In this document: positions 30,051-40,252 of the stretch, piece by piece | Numbering within the stretch: position 1 is the stretch's first letter | How the letters are laid out: each line of letters opens with the position of its first letter | NCBI GenBank assembly: GCA_039105265.1 | Contig: JAPFFF010000012.1 | Location: 5,518,001 to 5,582,000, forward strand | Length of the DNA: 64,000 nucleotides | Direction: 5' to 3' | Source: Tritrichomonas musculus | Taxonomy: Eukaryota; Parabasalia; Tritrichomonadida; Tritrichomonadidae | Position numbers and translations under genes: made by a program | The notes under the pieces: model-generated | What the model was told of the DNA's origin: nothing | Databases searched by the model: none | What the model saw: only the letters and a program-made list of their open reading frames with translations

Positions 30051-30848
30051 TTCCCCATAAGAATATTTATTTCCGAATTGAATATATAATTCAAAATTTT
30101 AACTGAAATATGGCTGTCTTGTATGGAATATATATAATTGTTATTAGACTTCACTTTTTGTACCAACCTTGTTCTACAAAGAACGATAGAAAAAATACAA
30201 GGTTTGTACAATGTATTTTTTATTGAAAATATTGAATACATAAAATAATCATATCTCTGAAAAAAGATAATATACCAAATAATTTTTTGTGAATAAATAA
30301 AATATCAATTAAATTATTTAATAAAACCATTTTTGTAAAAGTAAAATGCAATTTTTAAAATTCATTTTTTGCAAAGGTGAAATGATTGACCATTTTATAA
30401 AAAGAACATAATCACTCTGTGAGTAAACCAATTCACATTACTCAAAATTTCTAGATTATTTACTATTATAATATTGTTTTATAAACATTTAATTCCTTTT
30501 TAACATATAAAACCAATACTAAAAAGCGATTATATAAAATATAAACTGAAGTGCCTCAAAATTTTAATTTTATCTATTCATTGATTTTTTTAATAAAATT
30601 TAATTTGAAAACTTGATATTTTTACCAAAAACTTGCAAATACAACAACCAAAATAAGGATTAAAGAATATAAACGTTAAAAAGTTACGTTAATGAATTTG
30701 TGATGTGAAAAAAGTAAAGGCTAATTGTTATATAGACAAAAAGGTTGTCAAAATTATTTATTTGAAAATTATTAAATATATTATTTGAAATTTTGGTTTT
30801 TCAGAGAAAATGAATTCTAATACATTGGTTTTTCTTTATATAGAACTT

Positions 30849-30851
<3 letters not shown>

Positions 30852-30896
<45 letters not shown>
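30852..30896. repeat. (AT)n microsatellite
   Basis: About 21 AT dinucleotides, 100 bp outside the boundary of the inverted duplication. Confidence 0.95.
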
Positions 30897-30898
<2 letters not shown>

Positions 30899-31233
30899 GA
30901 TAAAATTCAATCAAATTATAGTATACAAACTGTTGATTTTTCTATGAGATGAGTTTCCTTCTCATTCAATTTTTAATCGAAAAGATAAATATTTGAATTT
31001 TTACAGCTTTACGAATCATAAATTTACTACTAATAACTGAATGATAAATATGTTAACATTACTTGAAACCAACGTTTACCTTCTTTGTTCTTTTTTTTTA
31101 GATGATTTCTTTAAACACAAGATATATAATTAAACACAGTATATATCAAGATATGTATAATTGTGTAGTGCAGGCAAAGCGAATAACAATAGCAATTTAA
31201 AATTAATTTTGTTTATTTTATTGAAATTATAAA

Positions 31234-32961
31234 TTAGTCAGCACTAGAATTGTGAGTCAATTCATCATAAACCTGTTTGAAATCATCAAGATATTCTTCC
31301 TTATATTCATTAATGAAAGAGAATACTTTTATTTGACTAACAATGTTTTCATATTCCTCTTTTTTGTTTAAATTCAAATAATAATTCAGCACAACTCTCA
31401 ATGTACTTAAATAGCGAGATTTTAGTGTAAAGAAAAACAGACATCCAAAAGAATTTACATCCAAATTCTGAATATTATCAATAAAGTATTTGCATGAATA
31501 AATGTTTCCTCTTGAAACCGAAAGTTCAAAAGAATTTATGTTATAGCGTTCATCCCTTTTATTTATATCAACATCTTTATGATTACAAATCATATCAATT
31601 ACTTTAATATCAGAATAGTTACCAACAGCAACCATCAATGGAGGGAACTTATTGGCTGCATGCTTATTTATATCAATATTTGGATCTTTTAACAAAATTT
31701 CGATGGCTTTCAGGTTCTCATCCAAAATGCATTTACCAAGAATAGATTGATTATTCTCTTCAGAGTAAAAATTAACATCAAAATTAGGATGTTTCACGAA
31801 TTCTTTGGTTAGAAATCCAGTCTTTTCAGTAAATGTAAGATTTACAATTTCATTAATATTATCTTCAACAAATTTTGGATTTTTCCTTAGAAAAGGGAGT
31901 ATCGTATGCCTTAAAAATTCAAAATTAACATAGCCAAAGGTAGATTGAATTATATTTAGTATTTTCTGTGTATTTTCATTTGAGTTATCAACTTTTTCTA
32001 AGAAATCAAAATTGTAATTATTCAAAAGATATTCGGTCATATCACTGTTCCATTGAGAAATTGTACTAAAAATCATGTATTCTGGAAAATTTTGTGGGTA
32101 CTTAGTTTCAATTAGATGAATTAATTCATAATTACCACTGGTAGTTACGCTATAATAGATTCCATTTGTATATTCAACATTATTTAATATTAAATATTTT
32201 GAAATTGCAACTGCATTGTATTCCAAAGCAAATTCAAACAAAGATTGTTCATCATAACGACGATGTGAGTTCAAAATTAGCGATTCTTTAATTTTTGAAT
32301 TGAGATTAAAATTAGAATTTGATATTAAACCTTGAAATAAATTAAGATCATCAGTAAGTATTGAATATCGAATAGGATCTGTTTCTATTTCTTTAAAAAG
32401 TGGATCTTTGAAATCTCCAGACTCGCAAATCCATTTTAAATGCTTTTTTCGTAACTCTTTGAATTTTTCTATGTCATCATGTGAATAAGAGCATTGAATT
32501 TCGTGTTTTATTTCATTTTCAAATAGTTCTGGTTCTTTTTCAATTATTTCTGGGAAAAAATATTCAGCAATCGAGTGTAATTTGTCTTTTTTGGCGGCAC
32601 AAATAATCTTTTCAATTGAAATAAGGCCAATTTCGTAGAACCAAAGCTTAAAATAAAATAATCCCCCGAATATTGTCCAAAAAAATGTTGATTCATCATA
32701 TAAATATGTTTTAATTGAATCCATTATACCTTCAAATAATTTAAAGATATTTCTTTTTTTGGTTTGGCTATGACTCCTAGCATAAATAGCAAACAGTTCA
32801 CAAATAATCATTAAATCTTCTTTTTGATTCAATAATTCTTCAGGAATTTGCTCAATTAATTTATTGATCTGAAAATCACTTGTATTGAGTTCTAATGAGC
32901 ATAAATTCTTTTGGATCTGTTCGAATAATTCAAGTTTCTTTTCATCTTCAAAAAAATTCAT
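31234..32961 (-). CDS. Trichomonad-type ankyrin-repeat protein (DUF3447-like), copy 2
   Basis: A 575-residue near-copy of the protein at 12177-13904, differing at two positions (G for S in the STFGYVNF segment, T for A in NLTFTEKTG). The frame is intact with the same start, the same upstream TCATTT and the same stop, so both copies may be expressed. As for copy 1, ankyrin-like units in the C-terminal half suggest protein binding; function is otherwise unknown. The insertion at 33081-34272 lies about 120 bp upstream of the start, beyond the Initiator, so it could change regulation of this copy without touching the protein. Confidence 0.88.
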   Translation of the reverse strand: MNFFEDEKKLELFEQIQKNLCSLELNTSDFQINKLIEQIPEELLNQKEDLMIICELFAIYARSHSQTKKRNIFKLFEGIMDSIKTYLYDESTFFWTIFGGLFYFKLWFYEIGLISIEKIICAAKKDKLHSIAEYFFPEIIEKEPELFENEIKHEIQCSYSHDDIEKFKELRKKHLKWICESGDFKDPLFKEIETDPIRYSILTDDLNLFQGLISNSNFNLNSKIKESLILNSHRRYDEQSLFEFALEYNAVAISKYLILNNVEYTNGIYYSVTTSGNYELIHLIETKYPQNFPEYMIFSTISQWNSDMTEYLLNNYNFDFLEKVDNSNENTQKILNIIQSTFGYVNFEFLRHTILPFLRKNPKFVEDNINEIVNLTFTEKTGFLTKEFVKHPNFDVNFYSEENNQSILGKCILDENLKAIEILLKDPNIDINKHAANKFPPLMVAVGNYSDIKVIDMICNHKDVDINKRDERYNINSFELSVSRGNIYSCKYFIDNIQNLDVNSFGCLFFFTLKSRYLSTLRVVLNYYLNLNKKEEYENIVSQIKVFSFINEYKEEYLDDFKQVYDELTHNSSAD

Positions 32962-33080
32962 ATTCGTCCTACAATATAAAATGAACAAAAAATTTTATAA
33001 AATTAACGATAATTTTTTGAATATTTTTTGATGACATTTTAACTTTTTCATTAAAAATTTTTAATTTTAAGAGAAAAAAG

Positions 33081-34272
33081 AGAGGTCGTTCAGTGAAGTG
33101 ATTTTAACGTAACTTTTTGCTTGCAATCAACTTTTTACCAAAAAATATTTAACAAAATTTACAAAAAATAATATAATCATAATTTATATGATTATTCTGT
33201 TTTGTTAAATGTAAAATTGTAGTCAAATATGATTTTTTTAATTTTTGAAATAATAATAATCATTACTGATTTTATCTTTGAATTTTTAAGATTTGTAAGA
33301 TTTAATACGATAAATTATATTATTATTCATATGCTCGTTATAAATACCTTGAATCAATCTATTTAAATGATTATTGGTCTCTGAATTGCATTATTAGATA
33401 ATTTCAGTTTTTTGACATCAAACATTATTCACCGGTTTTTGGTATTTATTCTTTTGGTTAGTTATTGTAATATGATTTTATCTTCAACTTTTTAGGAAAT
33501 TTCTTCCAGTCAATTTTGCATTATAAAATTGCATTTTTAATTCCTATACAATCATCTCCAAATTAAAGATTTTAATATATTTTAATATATTTATATATAT
33601 ATTATTAATTTGATTATTCAATTAATTTATCAAAATTTTAGATATTTATAGATATAAATCAATTTTTATAATTTGAGAGTATTTTTCTGTTAAAATAATT
33701 TATTCAATATTTTTATTTATTTAAATGAAAAAATTGAATAACAATTATATTTATTATTCAATCTTATAAATATATATATATATAATTCCAATAATACTCT
33801 TAAAATGATTGTAATTAATAATAAACAATATTAATATAATATAATTTTCAATTAATTAACTAATATTTATGTTTTGATAAAGATATAAATAAATTATATA
33901 ATTTTATTACACTATTATTATAGAATAAATTATTTTTAAAAAATTGAGAAAAAAATAAATGCTTCTCAAATTATTTTTTTATGAAATAAACTAGTAAAAG
34001 TATGGAATTCTTAAAAAAAATTATTAAATAAATATAATAATGAATTAGGAAAAATGGGAAAAAGTGTAATAAAATTAATTTTTATCTTCTAGGTCAAAAA
34101 TATGGTCAAGATTATTATTGCTTTTCATTGAATTATTAAAAATTAAAATATCTAAAGATCAGTCGGAAATTTTTTTAAAAATATTATTTTCTCTTTATAT
34201 ATATATATCATATAATAACATACTAAAAAATAATCTGTTTTTGAATTACTTTTTATAAGTTGAACGACCTCT
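33081..34272. mobile_element. 1,192-bp element with 12-bp terminal inverted repeats and 8-bp target duplication
   Basis: The ends are AGAGGTCGTTCA and its exact reverse complement TGAACGACCTCT. They are flanked by the 8-bp direct repeat GAAAAAAG (33073-33080 and 34273-34280). In the left arm the corresponding site (about 12067-12074) has one uninterrupted copy of that 8-mer, an empty site. An 8-bp duplication is typical of hAT elements and also of Merlin and P elements; the ends alone do not decide. No transposase frame is visible in the very A+T-rich interior. A 510-bp partial copy lies at 47088-47597. Confidence 0.9.
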
Positions 34273-34476
34273 GAAAAAAGGTGCTAAGTAAATAATATTA
34301 TTATTCTTAGCTATAATTATAGAGTATTCATATTGTGAGTATTCATTTAACGATAATTTTTTTTATGATATTTCATAATTTTCAAATAAAACTTCAAACA
34401 AAATGTCTTATTTAAATATAAAAATTGATTTTTATTAACTAAAAAAAAGCATAAAAAATAGGAAATAATTTTAAGT

Positions 34477-36003
34477 TTATTTTAATCTTTTATAATTTTC
34501 TAAAGCTTCTTTATTTCCAAGGTCGGCAGCCATTTTGAAGTATTTTATTGCTTCATTTTTATCAGGTTGAATTCCATCTCCTGTTTCCAGCATCATTGCA
34601 TATTTCATCATTGCATCAACTTGCATATTGTCAGCTGCCTCCTTGTAATAAAGGGCAGCTTCATTTTTATTTAAATAAACACCGTCGCCTTTTAGCATCA
34701 TCGATGCGTAATAAGTCATTGCCTTCAAATTTCCCGAATCAGCAGCCAATTTGAAGTACTTTGCAGCCTCTTTCTTGTTCATTTGAACACCGTCGCCTTT
34801 TGCCAACAAGATCGCATAATTGAACATCGCCTTAACGTTCCCCTGATCAGCAGCCAACTTGTAAAACTTAGCAGCTTCTTTTTTGTCAGCTTGAATTCCA
34901 TCGCCGTTAAAAAGCATGTGTCCATAATTGAACATTGATGTTCGATTTCCTTTGTCAATTGCTTTCTTGTAATATTCAGCCGCTTCTCTCTTGTTTGCTT
35001 GGATTCCATCGCCTTTGGACAGCATGAACGCATAGCTGAACATCGAGTGAACGTTGCCCAAATCCGCCGACTTCTTGAAATATTTCAATGCTTCTTTCTT
35101 GTCGGTTTCAACAAAGTCGCCATCCGACAAAATCGTCCCATACAAAAACATGTCAGTCAGACTTCCTTTCTCTGCTTCTTCTTCAACAAGTTGACAATAC
35201 CACTTCATGTACCTCATTGTCATCCGTTCTACCCTCCCAATCTCGTCTGCGTCAACATCGCCAAACTCGCTCGAGTGCTGGAGAAGATCATTCACTATCT
35301 GGTCGAAGTCGGGGCGGTACCAACGATATTTTGACATGATTTTTGTGAGGAAGGTTCGTTGCCAATCAGTCTGTAAAAGTGAGGTGTCAGACGGTTTGAT
35401 CGTCTCATTCAATTTTTTGTTCGTTATAAGTTCAAAGGCAATCAAACCGAAGTTGAAAATATCGTCCTGTTTCGCCGTGCTCGCGTTGCTTTCTTGTGTC
35501 TTTTTAAAGCCAAATATTTTGGGATGGAGATTGGAATCAAGATAAATGCGATCTGTGTCCAGATTCCCATGAGCGAGAAAGTTTTTGTGTAAGTGATTCA
35601 TACCGCGTGCAATGCCGAGTAAAATAACAAACTTTTTTGTGGGAGTAATTGGTTGAAATTCATTGAAAATTGGGTGGCTTGCAAGCAAGTTTGTGAGGGT
35701 TCGGTTGGGAAGATAATAATGGAAAACGGTTGGAAACGGTTTATTATTATAATCAAAAAAACTTAATCCTACTATATTTATAAGAAATGGATGTTGTGAA
35801 ACATTTGAAAGCCTTAATATTTCATGGTAAAATATTTTTTGATCTTCTTTGGATTCATACTTCTTTTTATATATTGTTTGAAGATATTGGTGATTAGTAA
35901 TTGTATCTTCGGTAATATATATAGATAAATCTGTTTCAGAACTTAAAAGGGAAATTTCTTTGAAATCGTTTAAATCAACAGTTCCTTTTGGAGTCAAAAA
36001 CAT
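34477..36003 (-). CDS. Pseudokinase with six Sel1 repeats (copy 2)
   Basis: A 508-residue near-copy of the protein at 8672-10198, intact from ATG to stop. It differs at five residues by eye: V/I, F/L and Y/D in the kinase N-lobe, S/N before IFNEF, and S/A in the third Sel1 repeat. The same catalytic losses are present (HGN for HRD, IFG for DFG, no glycine loop), so the pseudokinase state predates the duplication. The Sel1 block has six 36-residue units. Retention of the whole frame in both copies suggests both are under selection or that the duplication is very recent. It lies between the transposon-like insertion and the truncated coiled-coil copy. Confidence 0.9.
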   Translation of the reverse strand: MFLTPKGTVDLNDFKEISLLSSETDLSIYITEDTITNHQYLQTIYKKKYESKEDQKIFYHEILRLSNVSQHPFLINIVGLSFFDYNNKPFPTVFHYYLPNRTLTNLLASHPIFNEFQPITPTKKFVILLGIARGMNHLHKNFLAHGNLDTDRIYLDSNLHPKIFGFKKTQESNASTAKQDDIFNFGLIAFELITNKKLNETIKPSDTSLLQTDWQRTFLTKIMSKYRWYRPDFDQIVNDLLQHSSEFGDVDADEIGRVERMTMRYMKWYCQLVEEEAEKGSLTDMFLYGTILSDGDFVETDKKEALKYFKKSADLGNVHSMFSYAFMLSKGDGIQANKREAAEYYKKAIDKGNRTSMFNYGHMLFNGDGIQADKKEAAKFYKLAADQGNVKAMFNYAILLAKGDGVQMNKKEAAKYFKLAADSGNLKAMTYYASMMLKGDGVYLNKNEAALYYKEAADNMQVDAMMKYAMMLETGDGIQPDKNEAIKYFKMAADLGNKEALENYKRLK

Positions 36004-36130
36004 AAATAAAAGTAAAATTCAGAAAAAGTATAACTTTTTGATAAAGCTCTATCAAAAATAATTTGTAAGTAAAAATTTAAACAACAAATAATATTTTTTA
36101 TTCAATAAAAAAAAAAATTAAAACATTATT

Positions 36131-37798
36131 TCAATTATCAGATATAATATCAGGAATTGATTTTTCAAGATCCGATGATTTAATAGCATTAGGATCTCCA
36201 AAATCTATATCTTCAAAGTCTTCTTCATTATCATCAAAATCTTCTTCATTATTTAACACATTTAATTTTGAATTATATTGAATTGAATCATCAAAAGTTG
36301 CCGTTGAATTCTCATTCTGAAAAATTGACGAAATCGAGCTATTATTGGCCTCGTTTTCATTTGCCAGGACCTCGTCTTTTCTGTCATTTGTGCCTGATTC
36401 ATCAAGCTCGTCATTTGTGCCTGATGTTTCTGGTACAGGAATGTTGTTTATGTTTTCAATTTGTTTTTCTATGTGATTTGTGCTGTTCTCAATTTTCTTG
36501 TTTTCAATCGCTATTTCAAAGCTGTCTATCTGCCTGTCCTCCTCCTCAGTGTCTGTTATTTTATTGCTATCAAGCTGCTCCTCTCCTTTGTTACTGTTGT
36601 TATCATCAAAGTTGAAAATTTCTTGATTTTCTTCTTCGTCATTTAAAAATGAAGGCAATTTGTCATATTCATCCTCTTCTTCCTCTTCGCCTTTGCTATT
36701 TAGAATTGCTAATTCATCCTCTTCTTCTTCATGCTTGTCATTTAGAATGGATGATTCATTCTCTTCTTCTTCATGCTTGTCATTTAGAATGAATGATTCA
36801 TTCTCTTCTTCTTCTTCTTGTTTGTTGTTTGGTATGGATAATTCGTTTTCTTCTTCTTCTTCGTTTTTATTGGCTGAAAGAATTGACTCTTTCTCTTCTT
36901 CTTCTTGTTTTGTGTTTGAAATGAATGATTCTGTTTCTTCCTCTTCTTTCTTGGTGCTCAAAGTGAATGATTCGGTTTCATCTTCTTCATTTTTAATGAT
37001 TGAGAGCAAAGATTCATTTTCGTCTTCTTCGTTTTTGGTAATTGAAGTGAATGATTCATTTCCCTGTCTGTTGAATTCAGATGAGTTCAACAGATCTTCT
37101 TCTTCATTCTTGTTGTTAGAAAGCAGTGATTCGTTCTCTTCTTCTTGGTTAGCTAAAAGTTCTTGTGAACTATGAATTTCTTCTACATTTGAATTGCTTT
37201 CGTGCTTATTTAAGTCTATGTTATTTTCTTCCTCCTCTTCATCATTTTCGATGCCAATTTCATTTAGAGAACTTCTTGCTTCTTCTTCATTCATTGTGCT
37301 CATTTGTTCATTAGAATTCAGATTTTCTTCTTCATTCATCGTGCTCATTTGTTCATTAGAATTCAAATTCTCTTCTTCATTCATCGTGCTCATTTGTTCA
37401 TTAGAATTCAGATTTTCTTCTTCATTCATCGTGCTCATTTGTTCATTAGAATTCAAATTCTCTTCTTCATTCATTATGCTCATTTGTTCATTAGAATTCA
37501 AATTCTCTTCTTCATTCATTATGCTCATTTGTTCATTAGAATTCAAATTCTCTTCTTCATTCATCGTGCTCATTTGTTCATTAGAATTCAAATTCTCTTC
37601 TTCATTCATTATGCTCATTTGTTCATTAGAATTCAAATTCTCTTCTTCATTCATCGTACTCATTTGTTCAGTAGAATTCAAATTCTCTTCTTCATTCATT
37701 ATGCTCATTTGTTCATTAGAATTCAAATTCTCTTCTTCATTCATCGTGCTCATTTGTTCAGTAGAATTCAAATTCTCTTCTTCATTCATTATGCTCAT
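36131..37798 (-). pseudogene. 5'-truncated copy of the coiled-coil gene (acidic C-terminal part)
   Basis: Encodes 555 residues matching the C-terminal third of the protein at 2864-8545: 11 full 15-residue units, then the Glu-rich region. Everything upstream (coiled coil, Ser-rich part) is missing. The frame runs back through a poly-T tract to a stop near 37874 with no earlier ATG. Compared with the full gene it has one extra NESSILNDKHEEEE unit and loses six codons before the stop, by an 18-bp deletion between GATAAT repeats. It could in theory be translated from the first repeat's Met, but no promoter is visible, so a truncated duplicate is the safer call. Confidence 0.8.
37280..37798 (-). 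repeat. 45-bp tandem array, 11 full units plus a partial
   Basis: Same unit as at 6947-7420, but with 11 rather than 10 full copies and a different order of I/T and N/T variants, while the sequence next to the array is almost identical between arms. Confidence 0.95.
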
Positions 37799-37814
37799 TT
37801 GTTCATTAGAATTC

Positions 37815-37833
37815 AGATCTAATTTTATGTTTA

Positions 37834-37867
<34 letters not shown>

Positions 37868-37875
37868 TCTGATTT
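37815..37875. repeat. Poly-A run between AGATCT(A/G)ATTT direct repeats
   Basis: AGATCTAATTT at 37815-37825 and AGATCTGATTT at 37865-37875 flank TATGTTTAC and 31 A. This sits exactly at the outer edge of the duplicated arm. Confidence 0.75.
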
Positions 37876-37950
37876 AGTCATTATCTTTTTAACTAGCAAA
37901 TACTCCATTTCGCTCTGCAATTTCTTTAAAAAAGCAATAGCATATGAATC

Positions 37951-39516
37951 TCAGTTCATTTCTTGCAAGGGTACTGATTCTGGATGCTCTTTTTCTTTGT
38001 CTTCATTTTCCACTTTTTTTTTCTCTTGTTTTTCATCTTCTCTTTGTTTTTGTCTTTCAGCTTTTAATCTTTCTTTTTCTTCTGCTTTCTTTTCAGCTTC
38101 AATTAATTTTTCGGTTCTTTGTCTTTCTTTCTCATTTAAATTTTCTTCTTTTTTGATTTCTTTTTGTTTTTCAATTTCTTTGAGTTTCTCTTCTCTTTGC
38201 TTTCTCTTCTCTTCTTGTCTTTCAGCTTTTAATCTTTCTTTTTCTTCTCTTTTCTTTTCAACTTCAATTAGTCTTTCAGTTCTTTGTCTTTCTTTTTCCT
38301 TTTCTTTTTCTTCTCTTTTCTTTTCAGCTTCAATTAATTTTTCGGTTCTTTGTCTTTCTTTCTCATTTAAATTTTCTTCTTTTTTGATTTCTTTTTGTTT
38401 TTCAATTTCTTTGAGTTTTTCTTCTCTTTGCTTTCTCTTCTCTTCTTGTCTTTCAGCTTTTAATCTTTCTCTTTCCTTTTCTTTTTCTTCTCTTTTCTTT
38501 TCTGCTTCAATGAATTTTTCGGGTTTTTTTCCTTCTTTTTCATTTAAATTTTCTTCTTTTTTTATTTCTCTTTCTCCTTGTTTAATATCTAATTCTTCTT
38601 CTTCTTCTTCAACTTGTGTTTCACTTACTTTCTCGCTGAATTTCAAGCACCAATTAACAATTTTTCCTCTTTGTGCATTCGACCAAACAATACTCTTCAA
38701 TCTCTGGTCGATTTCTTTCCTCGTCAAAGTCTTGCCAAACTCGACAAGCGAGAACCAGTTGATTCCCTCATCAAGGAGAGCATGTATGCACTCTGTATTA
38801 ACAGACTCACCGGACAATGCAACTTCCATCTGCTTGTATTGGGCGCCGTAGCCTGGGACGTTTCGAATCGCCTCAATTTTTTTCTTTTTGTTGTAGATTT
38901 CAGAGACTTCTGGCAAAGTTTTACAATGGTCAGAATAGTCTTTGTGTTCGTTCAGCATTAAAAAGGAAAAACCACCGGCTCCTCGTGGTTGGTAGTCCAT
39001 CAGCTTGATTAAACTTTCTGCATCTGACATTGCTGTATGCGCATAGTACTTGAGATTGAGAAAATAATCGCATAATGAGGTGAGGGAAAGGGAAACTTGT
39101 TGGTTGTCGTCGTGTATAAATTGGCCTTTGTGATTATTTTTGTATGATTTGAAAAATGATAAAGAATCGAGAAATAAAGCGTCATTAAAGGATTCTGTGA
39201 AATATTCTAAATGTCTTGTGCGTTCAAGATTATCTAAAATAATGATATAGTCGTGAGAAAATCCATTATGCGCTAAAAAATATACATTGTCATGAGGAGT
39301 TTGCTGACAATATTCTGATAGCTGTTTAATCATTATTGGGGCGTATTCTTCAAATGTTAAAAGTCTTTTCTCAGATGAATTAATTTGCTTATTTGACTCA
39401 AATCGAATCTCTGGGTTTTCACGGCAAACAACTGCTAAATCAAAGATTTCTAAGCCTATTTTCCATTGTGTAAGCTGAACTTCTAGATCAACAGAAAATG
39501 TTATTGATTGATTCAT
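37951..39516 (-). CDS. DEDDh 3'-5' exonuclease with a long Glu/Lys/Arg helix
   Basis: A 521-residue protein. The N-terminal roughly 180 residues carry the DEDDh (DnaQ/RNase T-like) exonuclease motifs: ExoI SVD10LE12, ExoII LAHNGFSHD89, and ExoIII H160TAMSD165. All five metal-binding and catalytic residues are present, so it should be active on DNA or RNA 3' ends with two metal ions. After a helical region of unknown type (about 180-310) comes a tract of about 200 residues (about 315-515) made almost only of Glu, Lys, Arg and Gln in repeated blocks (ERLKAERQEEKRKQREEKLK, KKEENLNEKER), likely a single stable alpha helix or coiled coil. No signal peptide. Substrate unknown. The frame extends nine codons to a TTG; the ATG at 39516 was chosen and gives a start seven residues before ExoI. 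Confidence 0.88.
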   Translation of the reverse strand: MNQSITFSVDLEVQLTQWKIGLEIFDLAVVCRENPEIRFESNKQINSSEKRLLTFEEYAPIMIKQLSEYCQQTPHDNVYFLAHNGFSHDYIIILDNLERTRHLEYFTESFNDALFLDSLSFFKSYKNNHKGQFIHDDNQQVSLSLTSLCDYFLNLKYYAHTAMSDAESLIKLMDYQPRGAGGFSFLMLNEHKDYSDHCKTLPEVSEIYNKKKKIEAIRNVPGYGAQYKQMEVALSGESVNTECIHALLDEGINWFSLVEFGKTLTRKEIDQRLKSIVWSNAQRGKIVNWCLKFSEKVSETQVEEEEEELDIKQGEREIKKEENLNEKEGKKPEKFIEAEKKREEKEKERERLKAERQEEKRKQREEKLKEIEKQKEIKKEENLNEKERQRTEKLIEAEKKREEKEKEKERQRTERLIEVEKKREEKERLKAERQEEKRKQREEKLKEIEKQKEIKKEENLNEKERQRTEKLIEAEKKAEEKERLKAERQKQREDEKQEKKKVENEDKEKEHPESVPLQEMN

Positions 39517-40252
39517 TAAAAAGTATGATTTCAAAATTTTCAAAATTTTCGTAAAATTTTATTTGCTATTTATCTAAAAAACAAAGTTTTCAATTAATAT
39601 AGATTATATTTTATAATATAAAATATTATTTTTTATAATTAAATAATCTTTTATTTTATATAAAAATGCAGGTTATTTCAAGATATAAACAAATTAATTT
39701 TAAAATCACATCTTACAAATTAGTCAAGGCAAATCATCAAAAGAAACTATTTCTTTTCCATCAAACCTTTGCAAGCTCGAAGTTGAATGAGGTTCTTGGT
39801 CTTCTTTATGAAGCAGATGATGAAGTTAAACAAAATATTTGAAAGATTCTTTCATTAGATATCTTATGAAAAATCTTATGATGCGGACTTGGATTTGCCC
39901 TCGCTCATTTTTTAACAAAGTATTTGCCATTTGTTTTTGATCAACTGTATTCAATAGAATTTGACAATTAACATCCAGACTTTTTCTCAAATTGTCTTGA
40001 TCTAGCACTTATTAATCAAGCTATCAGTTGTTTTCATATTGCTATTTGCCTTATCATATTTCGATTTTCTGGAATTAATATATTTCTCATGTATTTTATC
40101 ATTCTTATTCTTCAATTTGGAATTGGAACAATGATTCAAATACCATTAATATGGCTTAAACAGATCACAATCAATTTTATAAGCTATACCTTTTAATTCT
40201 TCCGAAAAATCAATTACAATTGTAATTTTTAATGATGAAAATGTAATTTCTT
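39517..40252. other. Degenerate region without intact gene
   Basis: Short open stretches on both strands (a 59-codon ATG frame from 39667 on the plus strand, a 60-codon frame at 39826-40008 on the minus strand) look like gene debris. I cannot assign them. Confidence 0.4.

Larger units (their letters stand above)
28521..30996. other. Long intergenic region
   Basis: About 2.5 kb without a supported gene. It holds a poly-T patch at about 28711-28728, a MITE-like inverted repeat at 29913-30050 and an (AT)n tract at 30852-30896, and ends where the right arm of the large inverted duplication begins. Confidence 0.5.
30997..37819 (-). repeat. Right arm of the large inverted duplication
   Basis: Reverse-complement copy of 6947-14141. 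Identity begins at 30997 and ends near 37819, inside the 45-bp array. It lacks the TA-flanked element of the left arm, carries its own 1,192-bp insertion at 33081-34272, and has a few small indels (an 18-bp deletion near the end of the coiled-coil frame, an extra Glu-rich unit, and one more 45-bp unit). Confidence 0.93.

Noticed and set aside
30852-30896. Origin of replication at the (AT)n tract
   Set aside because: A microsatellite alone is no evidence of an origin.
37997-38851. 284-codon frame opposite the charged helix of the exonuclease
   Set aside because: Ser/Phe-rich mirror of Glu/Lys codons; the minus frame carries the DEDDh motifs.
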